A stretch of DNA of 64,000 nt from CAZYFH01 sp965197395 (GCA_965197395.1 CBDANB010000007.1:496001-560000); one strand, 5' to 3'. Shown: positions 27,036 through 38,442, counted from the stretch's first letter. Translations and numbers: made by a program. Notes: a model not told the origin generated them from the letters alone.

Positions 27036-27259
27036 GACGCCCTCCACGCGCGGCGCATAACCGGATGCACCGCGGATCGTACGGCAGGCTGGCCGCACCA
27101 CGGTGTCTATTTCATGATCGATGCCAGTGCACCAGTGCAATGACGCCGGCGCGTGGGACAGGCGCGGCGCGCGCCAGAGCGGGTGGGGAGCCTCGGGGCC
27201 GAGCACGACGGCGCGCCACTGGACCGGCAGTCGTCGACGAGGACTGTCCCAGTCGGGTA

Positions 27260-28087
27260 TCAACCCGTCCCGTTTCGTGAACGGGATTCGCACGCGCCAA
27301 TCGTCGCCAGCATCGCCTCGTGAATACGCCCGTTGGAGGCGACGATGTTCCCGGCCTGTGTCTGGAAGGGTTCCCCGCGCATGCCGCTGACCCGACCGCC
27401 GGCCTCGTCGACGATCAATGCAGCCGCCGCGGTGTCCCACGGATGGAGACCACGCTCCCAGAAGCCGTCCAGCCGGCCGGCCGCGACGTAGCAAAGGTCG
27501 AGCGCAGCCGAGCCGAAGCGGCGGACCGCGCGCGCCCCACCCACGAACGCGCCAAAGAGCGCCATCGCCTCGTCCACATGCTCTCGGACGTCGTACGGAA
27601 ACCCCGTACAGAGCAGCGCGTCGGTGAGCGCATCGGCCGTCGAGACGTGCAGCGGCGCGCCGTTCAACCGCGCTCCCATCCCGCGCTCCGCCGCATACAA
27701 CTCCTGGCGCACCGGGTCGTACACGGCGCCCACCGAGGGGACGCCGTCGATCTCGAGCGCCAGCGACGCACAGAAGAACGGCAACCCGTGGGCGTAGTTC
27801 ACGGTCCCATCGATGGGATCGAAGACCCACCGGTATCCGGCGGCAGCATCGGCCACCGGGTCGTTCGGGAGCTCCTCGGCCAGGATGGCGTGTGTGGGAA
27901 ATCGCTCGCCGATGAGCCGCCGGAGCATGCGTTCGATCTCGAGATCGACTTCGGTGACGAGGTCGATCGGGCCCTTCTTGGTGACGGCGACCCCGGCGCC
28001 GAAATGCGCCAGCTGCGTGTGGCCGGCCCTCAGCACGACTTCGGCCGCGGTGGCAATGAAGGCTGGGTCAATCGCAGCAGGCGTCAC
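27260..28087 (-). CDS. Inositol-monophosphatase-family phosphatase (SuhB-like)
   Basis: The 275-residue enzyme shows the Li+-sensitive phosphatase motifs: TEVDLEIER, AEELP, DPIDGTVNYAHG (metal-binding DPIDGT) and GFWERGLHPWDTAA (second metal motif). It would hydrolyse inositol-1-phosphate or related sugar phosphates. The GTG start overlaps the stop of the anti-sigma-type kinase gene (GTGA), indicating translational coupling, an unusual pairing of regulator and metabolic enzyme. Confidence 0.9.
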   Translation of the reverse strand: MTPAAIDPAFIATAAEVVLRAGHTQLAHFGAGVAVTKKGPIDLVTEVDLEIERMLRRLIGERFPTHAILAEELPNDPVADAAAGYRWVFDPIDGTVNYAHGLPFFCASLALEIDGVPSVGAVYDPVRQELYAAERGMGARLNGAPLHVSTADALTDALLCTGFPYDVREHVDEAMALFGAFVGGARAVRRFGSAALDLCYVAAGRLDGFWERGLHPWDTAAAALIVDEAGGRVSGMRGEPFQTQAGNIVASNGRIHEAMLATIGACESRSRNGTG

Positions 28088-28533
28088 ACCAGCTTCTTGA
28101 CCATCCGCACCTCCATCCCACCCTCCGGTGCGCGCTGCAGCGTGAGGTCGTCCATGAAGCTGCGCATGAAGAAGGTGCCGCGCCCGCTCGACTTGAGGAG
28201 GTTCTCGGGTGCCAGCGGATCGGCGACCTCGACGGGGTCAAAGCCGATGCCCTGGTCAACGACCCGCACGACGAGCGTGGTCGGTTTCGCGAGCGGCTCC
28301 AGCCGGCACTCCACCACGACGCGCTTCGAGTCGTCTTCGTTGTTGCCGTGTTTGATGGCGTTGATGACCGATTCGCGAACGGCGACACCAACCCAATGCG
28401 TCGAGTCGGCGTCAAGGCCGCCCACACGCCCTAGCTGGTCAGTCAACACCTGCACGAGGTCCAGTATGTCGAAGTGGCTGGGGCAGTCGAGGCGGATGAC
28501 GTTGCCGGCGACAGACATGCGTGAAAGGACCAT
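28084..28533 (-). CDS. RsbW-like serine/threonine kinase, anti-sigma factor
   Basis: From ATG 28533 the product is a 149-residue GHKL-type ATPase: AVRESVINAIKHGN (N box), VVDQGIGFDP (G1 box) and SSGRGTFFMRSFMDD (G2 region). Proteins of this size act as anti-sigma or phosphorylation switches in partner-switching systems with STAS-domain antagonists. No cognate sigma factor or STAS gene is visible in the window. It is divergent to aroA with 50 bp between the starts and overlaps the inositol phosphatase. Confidence 0.85.
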   Translation of the reverse strand: MVLSRMSVAGNVIRLDCPSHFDILDLVQVLTDQLGRVGGLDADSTHWVGVAVRESVINAIKHGNNEDDSKRVVVECRLEPLAKPTTLVVRVVDQGIGFDPVEVADPLAPENLLKSSGRGTFFMRSFMDDLTLQRAPEGGMEVRMVKKLV

Positions 28534-28583
28534 TACGTTACCCCGGCCGGCGCGCGCGAGCAAGCGTGAAGCCAGGACCGCTC

Positions 28584-29918
28584 ATGTATAGTTCGCGCAT
28601 GTCCGACGCGGCGACGACCGTGGTGACGGTCGAGCCGGCGAGGTCGCTGCGTGGCCGGCTTCGCGTGCCGGGCGATAAGTCGATCTCGCACCGCTACGCA
28701 ATCCTCGCGGCCTTGGCGACCGGGACCTCGACAATCACCGGCTACGCGAACGGCGCTGACTGTCGCGCGACGCTCCAATGTCTGCAATCGCTGGGTGTCG
28801 CGATACGACACACGGGTGGACACGACGGCGCGGAGTTGATCGTCACCGTGCCCGGCCGCGGGCTCGACGCCCTGACGCCACCGGCCGGCCCACTCGACGC
28901 TGGCAATTCGGGGACCACGCTGCGACTGCTCGCCGGGGTCCTGGCCGCGACGCCCTTCCGAACGGTCATCACCGGAGACCGCTCGTTGCAGCGACGCCCG
29001 ATGGACCGAATCATCGAGCCGCTCGCGCAGATGGGCGCCACGCTCGTCGCGTCGGCCGGCTGCCCTCCGATCACGATCACCGGCGGTCGTCTGCGCGGGA
29101 TCGACTACGCGCCGCCGGTGGCAAGCGCGCAGGTCAAGAGCGCGGTACTGCTCGCGGGGCTCCACGCCACCGGCTCGACGCGCGTGGTCGAGCGCACGCA
29201 GACACGCGACCACACCGAGCGCGCCCTGGAGAGCTTTGGGGTCGCGGTGCAGCGGAACGACACCAGCGTGACGATCGCCGGCGGCGCGGCGCTCCGCTGC
29301 GCGGCGCTCGCCGTCCCGGGCGACGTCTCGTCCGCTGCGTTCTGGGCCACGGCGGCCGCCGCGCTACCGGGTTCGGATATCGAGATCGAGTCGGTCGGCC
29401 TCAATCCCACGCGGACGGCGTATCTCGACGTGTTGCGCCGCGCCGGCGCGAGCGTCGATGTGCGTGTGACCGGCGACGCTGCCGGCGAGCCGGTCGGGAC
29501 GCTCCGCGTGCGGCACGAGACGTTGCGACCGATCGTGATCTCGCCGGCAGAGGTCCCCGCACTGATCGATGAGCTCCCGGTGCTTGGCGCGCTGGCGGTT
29601 CACGGCGGATCTATCGAGGTGAGCGGCGCCGGCGAGCTCCGGCACAAGGAGAGCGACCGCATCGCCCGACTCGCCGCCGGGTTGCGCCAGTTGGGCGCGC
29701 GCGTCGGCGAGCGCCACGACGGGTTCACGGTAGCCCCCGTCGGCCGCCTGCCCGGTGGAACCGTCGATGCGGCCGGGGATCACCGCCTCGCGATGGCCTT
29801 TGCGGTCGCAGCCCTGGCCGCGGCTGAGCCGAGCCGCATCGTCGGCGCGGACGTGGTCGATGTGTCGTATCCTGGGTTCTTCACGACGCTCGATGGGTTG
29901 CGTCACGACTACGCTTAG
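28584..29918 (+). CDS. aroA: 3-phosphoshikimate 1-carboxyvinyltransferase (EPSP synthase)
   Basis: The 444-residue enzyme joins phosphoenolpyruvate to shikimate-3-phosphate in aromatic amino-acid synthesis. Signatures are PGDKSISHRYAI, the PEP site DAGNSGTTLRLLAG, GDRSLQRRPMDR and HKESDRI near the C-terminus. AGGA at 28573-28576 precedes ATG 28584 with good spacing. ATG 28599 is the alternative. It is followed by aroK after 17 bp, so the two shikimate genes form one unit with a phosphoesterase. Confidence 0.95.
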   Translation: MYSSRMSDAATTVVTVEPARSLRGRLRVPGDKSISHRYAILAALATGTSTITGYANGADCRATLQCLQSLGVAIRHTGGHDGAELIVTVPGRGLDALTPPAGPLDAGNSGTTLRLLAGVLAATPFRTVITGDRSLQRRPMDRIIEPLAQMGATLVASAGCPPITITGGRLRGIDYAPPVASAQVKSAVLLAGLHATGSTRVVERTQTRDHTERALESFGVAVQRNDTSVTIAGGAALRCAALAVPGDVSSAAFWATAAAALPGSDIEIESVGLNPTRTAYLDVLRRAGASVDVRVTGDAAGEPVGTLRVRHETLRPIVISPAEVPALIDELPVLGALAVHGGSIEVSGAGELRHKESDRIARLAAGLRQLGARVGERHDGFTVAPVGRLPGGTVDAAGDHRLAMAFAVAALAAAEPSRIVGADVVDVSYPGFFTTLDGLRHDYA

Positions 29919-29935
29919 GGCCGCTGGAGAGTCGT

Positions 29936-30436
29936 GTGCGCACGGACAGGATCTTTCTGGTGGGATTTATGGCGGCCGGCAAGTCCACGGTCGCCGCGGC
30001 GCTCGGCGGGCGCCTCGGATGGCGGGTCGAGGACGTGGATGACCGAATCGAGGCGCGCGAGCATCGGACCGTCGCCGACATCTTCGCGAGCCACGGCGAA
30101 CAGCGTTTTCGCGCGACGGAGCGAACCGTGCTGCAGGAGCTTTTGCCGATGCGCCACGTCGTCGTGGCAACCGGCGGGGGCACGTTTGTCGATCCGGTGA
30201 ACCGAGTGGCCATCAACCGCAACGGCGCCTCCATCTGGCTCGATGTGTCGTTCGAGACGGTGGTCGAGCGGTTGCCCACCGACGGCCGGCGTCCGCTCGC
30301 CAACAACCGCGCGTCGATGCGGCAGCTGTTCGACGTCCGTCGCACGGCTTACCGGCATGCACATCTGCGGCTCGACGCGAACCGCGCGCCGGCCGGCGAG
30401 CTCGTCGAACGGATCCTCGATTGGCTGGGACCCTAA
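29936..30436 (+). CDS. aroK: Shikimate kinase
   Basis: The 166-residue NMP-kinase-fold enzyme phosphorylates shikimate at O3. It has Walker A GFMAAGKST, DVDDRIEAREHRTVADIF with the shikimate-binding acidic pair, GEQRFRATE, the ATGGGT loop and a lid Arg in DGRRPL. The GTG start lies 17 bp after aroA. Length is typical. Together with aroA it supplies two consecutive-pathway enzymes, the intermediate order being shikimate to shikimate-3-phosphate to EPSP. Confidence 0.93.
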   Translation: MRTDRIFLVGFMAAGKSTVAAALGGRLGWRVEDVDDRIEAREHRTVADIFASHGEQRFRATERTVLQELLPMRHVVVATGGGTFVDPVNRVAINRNGASIWLDVSFETVVERLPTDGRRPLANNRASMRQLFDVRRTAYRHAHLRLDANRAPAGELVERILDWLGP

Positions 30437-30455
30437 GGTTAGTCGCCTTTCCGTC

Positions 30456-31211
30456 ATGCGCGCCCTCATCCTGAGCGATATCCACGCCAACATCGAGGCC
30501 CTCGACGCCGTGCTCGAGGTGGCGCCGCGCCAGGCGTATGACCGGCTCTTCGTGCTCGGCGACCTGGTCGGGTACGGCGCGAGCCCGAACGAGGTCGTCG
30601 ATCGCGTGTACGCTCTCGAGCCAGACGTTCTCATCCGCGGCAACCACGACAAGGTCGCCTCTGGGCTCGAGGAGCCGCATCACTTCAACCACGTCGCGGC
30701 ACAAGCCGCTATCTGGACGTTGGACGCGCTGACCGACGTGAATCGCGAACGGGTGGCCGCGCTCCCCCGCGGGCCAGTGGCCGTGGACGGCGTCGTGGAG
30801 GTGTGCCACGGCACGCCGTTCGATGAGGATGTCTACGTGTTCGACCACGACGACGCGACGCGCGCCCTGAATGCCGCGACCGGACGCATCTGCTTCTTCG
30901 GGCACACACACTTGCCCGTGGCATTCCTGCGTCGCAACGCGGCCTCCAGTCTCGACGTCGTCGTTCCGGAGCTTGGGGCTCCGGGTCCCACCGTCGTCGC
31001 CTTGGAAGGCGAGCCACGCTACTTGATCAACCCGGGGTCGGTCGGCCAGCCGCGGGATGGCGACCCGCGCGCCGCCTACGCGGTCTATGACGACCAGGCC
31101 GCGCAGGTCGAGATCGTGCGAGTGCCGTATCGGGTGGACGTCGCGCAGCAGAAGATCATCGACGCCAAGTTGCCGGAGACCCTGGCGCGACGTCTGGGTG
31201 TGGGGCGCTAG
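30456..31211 (+). CDS. Calcineurin-like metallophosphoesterase (YfcE/MJ0936-like)
   Basis: The 251-residue protein has the binuclear-metal motifs in order: LSDIHAN (DxH), LGDLVGYG (GD), RGNHD (GNHD), VCHGTP and FGHTH. The family includes phosphodiesterases and phosphatases of broad specificity. It starts at ATG 30456, 19 bp after aroK, and probably shares its transcript. In-frame codons upstream overlap aroK and are not used. Substrate unknown. Confidence 0.88.
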   Translation: MRALILSDIHANIEALDAVLEVAPRQAYDRLFVLGDLVGYGASPNEVVDRVYALEPDVLIRGNHDKVASGLEEPHHFNHVAAQAAIWTLDALTDVNRERVAALPRGPVAVDGVVEVCHGTPFDEDVYVFDHDDATRALNAATGRICFFGHTHLPVAFLRRNAASSLDVVVPELGAPGPTVVALEGEPRYLINPGSVGQPRDGDPRAAYAVYDDQAAQVEIVRVPYRVDVAQQKIIDAKLPETLARRLGVGR

Positions 31212-31217
31212 CGTCCA

Positions 31218-31379
31218 CTAGGAGGCTGCCGCCTTTCGCGCCGCGCGCTCTTCGCGCCGGCGCAGCTCGGCGGCGTAGGCATCCGCCGCGGCGCGGGACC
31301 CAAGGATCCAGCCGACCACGATCCCGAACAGCAGCACGGCCGGGATGAACACGACGTGCCCGGCGGTCATGCCAAGCAT
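31218..31379 (-). CDS. Small single-pass membrane protein at the end of the ccm operon
   Basis: A 53-codon frame from ATG 31379 encodes one membrane helix (residues about 8-27: HVVFIPAVLLFGIVVGWILG). A highly charged helix of Arg/Glu/Ala follows (AAELRRREERAARKAAAS). It lies 120 bp downstream of ccmD on the same strand and is convergent with the phosphoesterase. Topology resembles CcmD-like or CcmI N-terminal helices, small proteins that dock on CcmC or CcmF. The assignment to haem delivery rests on position only. Confidence 0.6.
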   Translation of the reverse strand: MLGMTAGHVVFIPAVLLFGIVVGWILGSRAAADAYAAELRRREERAARKAAAS

Positions 31380-31382
31380 TGT

Positions 31383-31500
31383 CTAGATGGGGCTTCGCCC
31401 CAATCCCCCGCGCCGTGCGCGCCTTGGCCGGTCCCGGCGATGGTCGGCGACATGCCCGCTGTTTGCCGCATGACGGCCTCACCTAGATGGGGCTTCGCCC
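31383..31500. repeat. Two 18-bp perfect direct repeats exactly 100 bp apart
   Basis: CTAGATGGGGCTTCGCCC occurs at 31383-31400 and again at 31483-31500. The second copy provides the first base of the ccmD stop codon (complement). Each copy can form a GGGGC-TTC-GCCCC hairpin, and a diverged copy lies at 21471-21488. The 82 bp between them have no gene. They look like dispersed palindromic units or hairpin terminators without a T tract. Confidence 0.75.
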
Positions 31501-31838
31501 TAGGCCTGCTCGCTGTCGGCATCGTCACCGATGCGTCGCGAGAGGTCGGCGAGCTCACGCTCGACGTCCGAGAAACGGCGCGAGAGGAGCCAGAAATAGC
31601 CGAATGCCAGTATCCAGACGATCGAATAAGCGGCAACCAGAAACGGCGCCGCCGGCAGCCGATCCTGGGGAGGCAGCTCGTCGATCGGCACGAACTCCTC
31701 GATCGGCGGCTGGTCGGGCTGCGCCACCGCAGCGCCGGCGAGCACGGAAACGAACACGCCGACAGCGACGGTGACCGCAAGACCGTGCCCGCGCCACGCG
31801 CCGATCCGACCACCGCCGCACACCCGTCGATCTCGCAC
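31500..31838 (-). CDS. ccmD: CcmD-family haem exporter subunit
   Basis: The 112-residue protein has a signal-like N-terminal segment (GLAVTVAVGVFVSVLAGAAVAQ). It then has a Pro-rich linker and a second helix, AAYSIVWILAFGYFWLLSRR, followed by the charged SDVERELADL tail, the classical CcmD pattern. CcmD holds holo-CcmE release at the CcmABC complex. It begins with GTG immediately after the ccmC stop. Canonical CcmD proteins are shorter, so the N-terminal secretion-type extension is a feature of this lineage or the start is further in. Confidence 0.8.
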   Translation of the reverse strand: MRDRRVCGGGRIGAWRGHGLAVTVAVGVFVSVLAGAAVAQPDQPPIEEFVPIDELPPQDRLPAAPFLVAAYSIVWILAFGYFWLLSRRFSDVERELADLSRRIGDDADSEQA

Positions 31839-32498
31839 CTACTCCTCGTCGACCGCCAACTGCAGCCGATTCACCACCGCCTGCTGGTGCTCCAACCGCC
31901 GGCGGCCGTCGAGCATCACCCAGAACATCGCGAAATACGCCAGCACGCAGAACCAGAACGGGCCGGCCATCGACACCGGCAAAGTTGGCACTACCGTCGT
32001 CTCGGGATGCAACGTCCGCCAGACGTTGACCGACACGTAGACGAACGGCACGTTGAACATCCCGAACAGCGCCAGACCGGCCGCGAGCTTCTCCGACCCC
32101 GGACCCCCGAACTTACGAAGCAACAGATACGCCACGAAGGTCAGCTCAAGAATCAGCGCCAGCGTGGTACGAACGTCCCAGGGCCAGTAGGTCCCCCATG
32201 TGACGCGCCCCCAGATCGGACCTGTCGTCAGTCCCATCAGGCCGAACAGCACGACCAGCTCGGCTGCGGACGCGGCGAGTCCATCGGCCGCCGGTTTCCC
32301 CTTGAAGAGATACACGCCGCTGGCGATCCCGCAGATGAAAACCGCGAGGAACATCACGAACCAGACCGGCGCATGAAAGTAGACGATCTTGGAGATGAGG
32401 CCCATGCTCGCCTCGAAGGGCGCCAGCGCGACGTACACGGGCGCGACAGCGAACATCCCACCCGCGATGACCAGCGCGACCATCCTCCGGTTGCTCAT
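31839..32498 (-). CDS. ccmC: Haem exporter CcmC
   Basis: From ATG 32498 (preceded by GAGAGGGG) the 219-residue protein has six membrane helices. The tryptophan-rich haem-handling motif is TWGTYWPWDVR (about residues 105-115), with conserved His in YFHAPVWF. CcmC attaches haem to CcmE in the periplasm. It lies between ccmB and ccmD. A longer frame starting at 32657 overlaps ccmB and adds a random polar extension, so it was rejected. Confidence 0.93.
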   Translation of the reverse strand: MSNRRMVALVIAGGMFAVAPVYVALAPFEASMGLISKIVYFHAPVWFVMFLAVFICGIASGVYLFKGKPAADGLAASAAELVVLFGLMGLTTGPIWGRVTWGTYWPWDVRTTLALILELTFVAYLLLRKFGGPGSEKLAAGLALFGMFNVPFVYVSVNVWRTLHPETTVVPTLPVSMAGPFWFCVLAYFAMFWVMLDGRRRLEHQQAVVNRLQLAVDEE

Positions 32499-32575
32499 CG
32501 TCCCCTCTCGACCCGGCGTCCAACTAGGAGCCCGCAAGGCTGGACGTGCTTCGGCCTCGACAGCCGGTTGGCCTC

Positions 32576-33259
32576 TCATTCTGTCATGAGCGGCTCGAAT
32601 GTCCATAACGTCAACGTCAGGAACACCACGTCGAAGAACACGATCAGCGCGAGCCAAAATCGCGCCAGGTCGAAATTCGGCTCAGGCTGCACCAAGGCCA
32701 CCGTTCCGCTGACACCGGCGATCAACACCGGCACAGTAATCGGGTACAGCAGCACCGGAAGCAGCACGGCGCGGCTCTGCGCGCGTGTGAGCATCGCGGC
32801 GAAGAGCGCGCCGACGGCGGCGAAGCCGACAGTCCCCGTCGCCATGAGCGCCGCGAGCAAGACGCCGTGTTGGAGCAGGGACGTCGAGAAGAACAGCGAG
32901 ACGAAGAAGACGACCACGACCTCGACGAGCGTCATCAACAATACGATACCGATCAGCTTCCCCACGAAGATCGCGGCGCGCTCCACGGGCGCCAGCAACA
33001 GACCGCGCAACGCGTCGTGATGCCGCTCCCGTTCGAATGCGCGCGCGAGGGCCAGCTGTCCCGAATAGGCGAGCGCCACCCAGATGATGCCCGCTTCGGC
33101 CCCGGCAATCGGACGCCCACCACGCACGAAGGCGAACGAGAACACGAGCACGCACGACGTCGCGAAGAACGCCGTCGTGTACAGCAGCTCCCGACTCCGG
33201 GATTCGACGCGGATGTCCTTGCGCGTCACGAGCCAGGCAATTCTGAAAAACTCTCGCAT
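32576..33259 (-). CDS. ccmB: Haem exporter ABC permease CcmB
   Basis: The 227-residue protein has six membrane helices and starts with a cytoplasmic helix, RIAWLVTRKDIRVESRSRELL, typical of CcmB. It partners CcmA and CcmC in the complex that releases holo-CcmE. It is preceded by a 91-bp gap from ccmA that carries short AAGCCT-type repeats, and followed by ccmC after 77 bp. Family signature FERERHHDALRGLLLAPV is present. Confidence 0.93.
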   Translation of the reverse strand: MREFFRIAWLVTRKDIRVESRSRELLYTTAFFATSCVLVFSFAFVRGGRPIAGAEAGIIWVALAYSGQLALARAFERERHHDALRGLLLAPVERAAIFVGKLIGIVLLMTLVEVVVVFFVSLFFSTSLLQHGVLLAALMATGTVGFAAVGALFAAMLTRAQSRAVLLPVLLYPITVPVLIAGVSGTVALVQPEPNFDLARFWLALIVFFDVVFLTLTLWTFEPLMTE

Positions 33260-33350
33260 TTGAGTCGGCTTAGGGCTGAACGTTAGCGGCGGTGACGGCG
33301 CGCGGCCATAAGCCTGAAGCCTTGAGCCTTTGCGGGAGGGCGTCGCGCGT

Positions 33351-34082
33351 TCAGTCGCCCTTCATCGCCGTCCGATACCGATCGCGCAGCGATCCACCGG
33401 ACTCCGGCAGCTCGACCACGCGGCCCCGACGAAGCATGACGGCGCGATCGACGAGCCCGTCGACGATGTCGAGATCGTGCGTCGCGAGGAGCACCAGGTT
33501 GCGCGCGGCGCGCAGCTCCTGAAGGCGCTCGACCAGGACCCGCGTCGACCGCTCGTCGAGCCCGGTGAACGGCTCATCGAGCAGCACCAGCCGCGGCTGA
33601 TGCAGCAGGGTTCGCTCGAGCGCCAGACGCTGGCGCATCCCACGCGAGTAGCCGATGACCGCGTCGTCGGCGCGATCGGCGAGCCGCGCGCGGTCGAGCG
33701 CCGCTGACACCCGCGCCGTGACGTCCGACAGTCCGTAGAGATGAGCGAAGAACTCGAGGTTCTCGCGAGCGGTGAGCTCCGGATAGAGCTGCAGATCGTG
33801 GGAGAGGAATCCGACCTGCGCGCGGAGCCCCGCCCCGGCGTCACGGGCGGTGCGGTCGCCGTATCGGATGACCCCGGCGGAAGGCGCGATCAAGGTCGCG
33901 AGCAACCCAAGCAGCGTCGACTTCCCGGCACCATTCGGGCCGAGGAGTCCGACGAGCTCGCCGGCGGCGAGCCGCAGCGACACACGGTGGAGCGCACGCC
34001 GGCGGCCGTAATGGCGGGACGCCTTGGAAACGCGGAGCTGGTCGAAGTCGTACGGGTCCGAGGCCGCCGCGGGCTGGCTCAT
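33351..34082 (-). CDS. ccmA: ABC transporter ATPase CcmA
   Basis: The 243-residue ATPase carries Walker A GPNGAGKST, Q-loop region QVGFLSHDLQLYPELT, ABC signature YSRGMRQRLALE, Walker B LVLLDEPFTGLD and the switch His in LATHD. It powers release of holo-CcmE from CcmBC. ATG 34082 overlaps the stop of the upstream gene (ATGA). An in-frame extension upstream is unstructured. Its C-terminus follows the CcmA, not the generic ABC-2, pattern by context with ccmB. Confidence 0.92.
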   Translation of the reverse strand: MSQPAAASDPYDFDQLRVSKASRHYGRRRALHRVSLRLAAGELVGLLGPNGAGKSTLLGLLATLIAPSAGVIRYGDRTARDAGAGLRAQVGFLSHDLQLYPELTARENLEFFAHLYGLSDVTARVSAALDRARLADRADDAVIGYSRGMRQRLALERTLLHQPRLVLLDEPFTGLDERSTRVLVERLQELRAARNLVLLATHDLDIVDGLVDRAVMLRRGRVVELPESGGSLRDRYRTAMKGD

Positions 34083-35335
34083 CCGGCGGTGCCCGACTGC
34101 CCCGCGACCGAGCGCTCGCCCATGCGGGACGGCGAGCTGAGCACCACGGGCGCGAGCTCGTCGTCGAGCTCGCGATAGACGCGCTCGAGCGCCGCGACCA
34201 GCTCCGCACGGCGCGACCCGTATTTCGTCGCACCGATCTTGCCGCCGCGTTGCTGCCGCTCGATGCGAACGAGGTCGGCGAACAGCTTGTTCCGCCTCGC
34301 CTCCAGACGCCTCCGCCGGTCCCCCGTCGTCTCGCTCGTCGTTGGCGCGGCGCTGCCCCACACGCCGGCGCCGAGAATGGCCAGCGCCAACGCGAGCGTG
34401 AGCGTGGCCGGCAGCTGACTATGGTGCGGTAACCCGGTGATCTCGAACACGATCGGCGCCCCAGCCGGCACCTGCGGGCCGGCTCCGAAGATATACGTGA
34501 CATCGCCGGCGCCTTCCGGGCTCATGTCCGCGCGCCGGGCGATCTGATCGGACCCGACATCCATAGAGCCCCACTTCTCGACGATGATCAGCAGCGCGTC
34601 GAGATCGACCGGCAGCGGCTGCGTGATGGGCGCAACGTCACCCGAATACGGCAGCACGTAGGCGACGCGGAGTGGTGTCATGCCGGGCGCGAACGGCCCA
34701 TCGAGCGTCACCGTCTGGCCCTCGACCCGCGTGCCCGCGCTCGACTCGGGCAGTGCGCTCGTCGCTTGCGCGCCCGGCGGCATCGTGATGCTGATCGGTG
34801 TGTCGGGCTGGACGGGCCCCTCGGTCGAATTGACGACGTCCAGGAAATAGAACACCGTCACGGACTCCTCGCCCAGCTCGACGGCGATCCGCGACTCGGC
34901 GCCAAAGCTCACCTGTCCGGGCTGGGCGACCACATCGGCCCCCGCCGCATCCCCGGTCGAGCCGACGAGCAGGAGACGGATGCCACCGCGCCCGGGAACC
35001 GGAAAGGGCTGAGATTCAATCCTGACGCCGTCAAGGTCCGTCGCGGCGGTGACCGTCGCGCCCGGATTCAGCGTCAGAAACGTCGCGCGTCCCTCGGCGT
35101 CGGTGCGAACGGTGACGACGGTATCGCCCTCGCGCAGCTCGACCGGATGGTCCGGGACATTGTTCGACATCTGGCTGCGGATGACACGCACCGAGATGGT
35201 CCCGGCCGGGAGCTGGGGGTCCGGGAGCGGGATGCCAGACATGCGTCGCGGGTCAGGTTGGGCCGAGACCACGGCGCCGAGCGCCGCGAGGGCGACGCCG
35301 ATCGCCACGGCACGCGCGGCGGATGTCATCGTCAT
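34079..35335 (-). CDS. Secreted, membrane-anchored protein of the ccm operon
   Basis: From ATG 35335 the 418-residue protein has a signal peptide ending VVSAQ. Two or three beta-rich domains follow, the first like a carboxypeptidase-regulatory or transthyretin-like fold (VTVRTDAEGRATFLTLNPG), then a membrane helix at about residues 330-350. A cytoplasmic coiled tail (RRRLEARRNKLFADLVRIERQ) completes it. I do not recognise a named family. Position between the zinc-ribbon protein and ccmA suggests it helps assemble or anchor the maturation machinery (inference). Confidence 0.7.
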   Translation of the reverse strand: MTMTSAARAVAIGVALAALGAVVSAQPDPRRMSGIPLPDPQLPAGTISVRVIRSQMSNNVPDHPVELREGDTVVTVRTDAEGRATFLTLNPGATVTAATDLDGVRIESQPFPVPGRGGIRLLLVGSTGDAAGADVVAQPGQVSFGAESRIAVELGEESVTVFYFLDVVNSTEGPVQPDTPISITMPPGAQATSALPESSAGTRVEGQTVTLDGPFAPGMTPLRVAYVLPYSGDVAPITQPLPVDLDALLIIVEKWGSMDVGSDQIARRADMSPEGAGDVTYIFGAGPQVPAGAPIVFEITGLPHHSQLPATLTLALALAILGAGVWGSAAPTTSETTGDRRRRLEARRNKLFADLVRIERQQRGGKIGATKYGSRRAELVAALERVYRELDDELAPVVLSSPSRMGERSVAGQSGTAG

Positions 35336-35357
35336 CGACCGACCGGCGAGGATCGGA

Positions 35358-35901
35358 CTACGCAATGTGGGCCCCACACCCCTTGCAAAACTTCGCGTCC
35401 GGCTCGTTGCTCGTCCCGCATTCCGCGCAGGCGTGGCGCTCGGGCAACGCCTGTCGTTCCTCACCTATGGAGGCAAGGCGGTCTGCCAACTCCCGCTCGA
35501 TCTGGTCGCGGTAGCCGACGCGTTCGGCGTCGAGCTGGCGGAGGAGCATCCTCGCCCGGCTCCGGAGCCGGCCCCCCATGTCGTTGAAATCGGTCACCGA
35601 GACCTTGCCCATCGCCCGGTCGAACTCCAGCTCCTTGATCGATCGGAGGACCAGTGTCTTCTCCCGATCGAGCGCAGCCCGCGTCCGCCCGCCGACCATG
35701 TCCGTGCGATCGGCGTATTGCCGCGCCGCGAGAGGCACCACCGTCCCATAGAGGGCGTAGCCGACATAGGCGCCGGCCCCGACCGCCCCGATCAGGAGCA
35801 CGACCGCGGCGGGGTCACCTGGACGCACGACATACACCGCGATCGTGGCGCCCACGAGACCGGCGAGGACGAAAAAGTGCCAGGGACGAAACGGGCGTGC
35901 G

Positions 35902-35924
<23 letters not shown>
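35358..35924 (-). CDS. Membrane protein with C-terminal zinc ribbon, ccm operon
   Basis: From ATG 35924 the 188-residue protein has two membrane helices (about residues 14-60). A cytoplasmic helical segment follows, with LDREKTLVLRSIKELEFDRAMGKVS, reminiscent of the CcmI-type cytoplasmic helical hairpin. It ends in a zinc ribbon with CAECG and CKGCG. Its start overlaps the ccmF-ccmH stop by 23 bp. It could replace CcmI as a scaffold. That is inference from topology and location. Confidence 0.72.

Positions 35925-38442
<2,518 letters not shown>

Noticed and set aside
26331..27830. 499-residue version of the small barrel gene
   Set aside because: Residues before ATG 27035 are Arg-rich and lie over the inositol phosphatase on the same strand, and a signal peptide begins at 27035.
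31356..33020. 554-codon plus-strand frame over ccmB-ccmD
   Set aside because: Antisense shadow of the ccm genes, low-complexity His/Arg/Glu composition with no domain.
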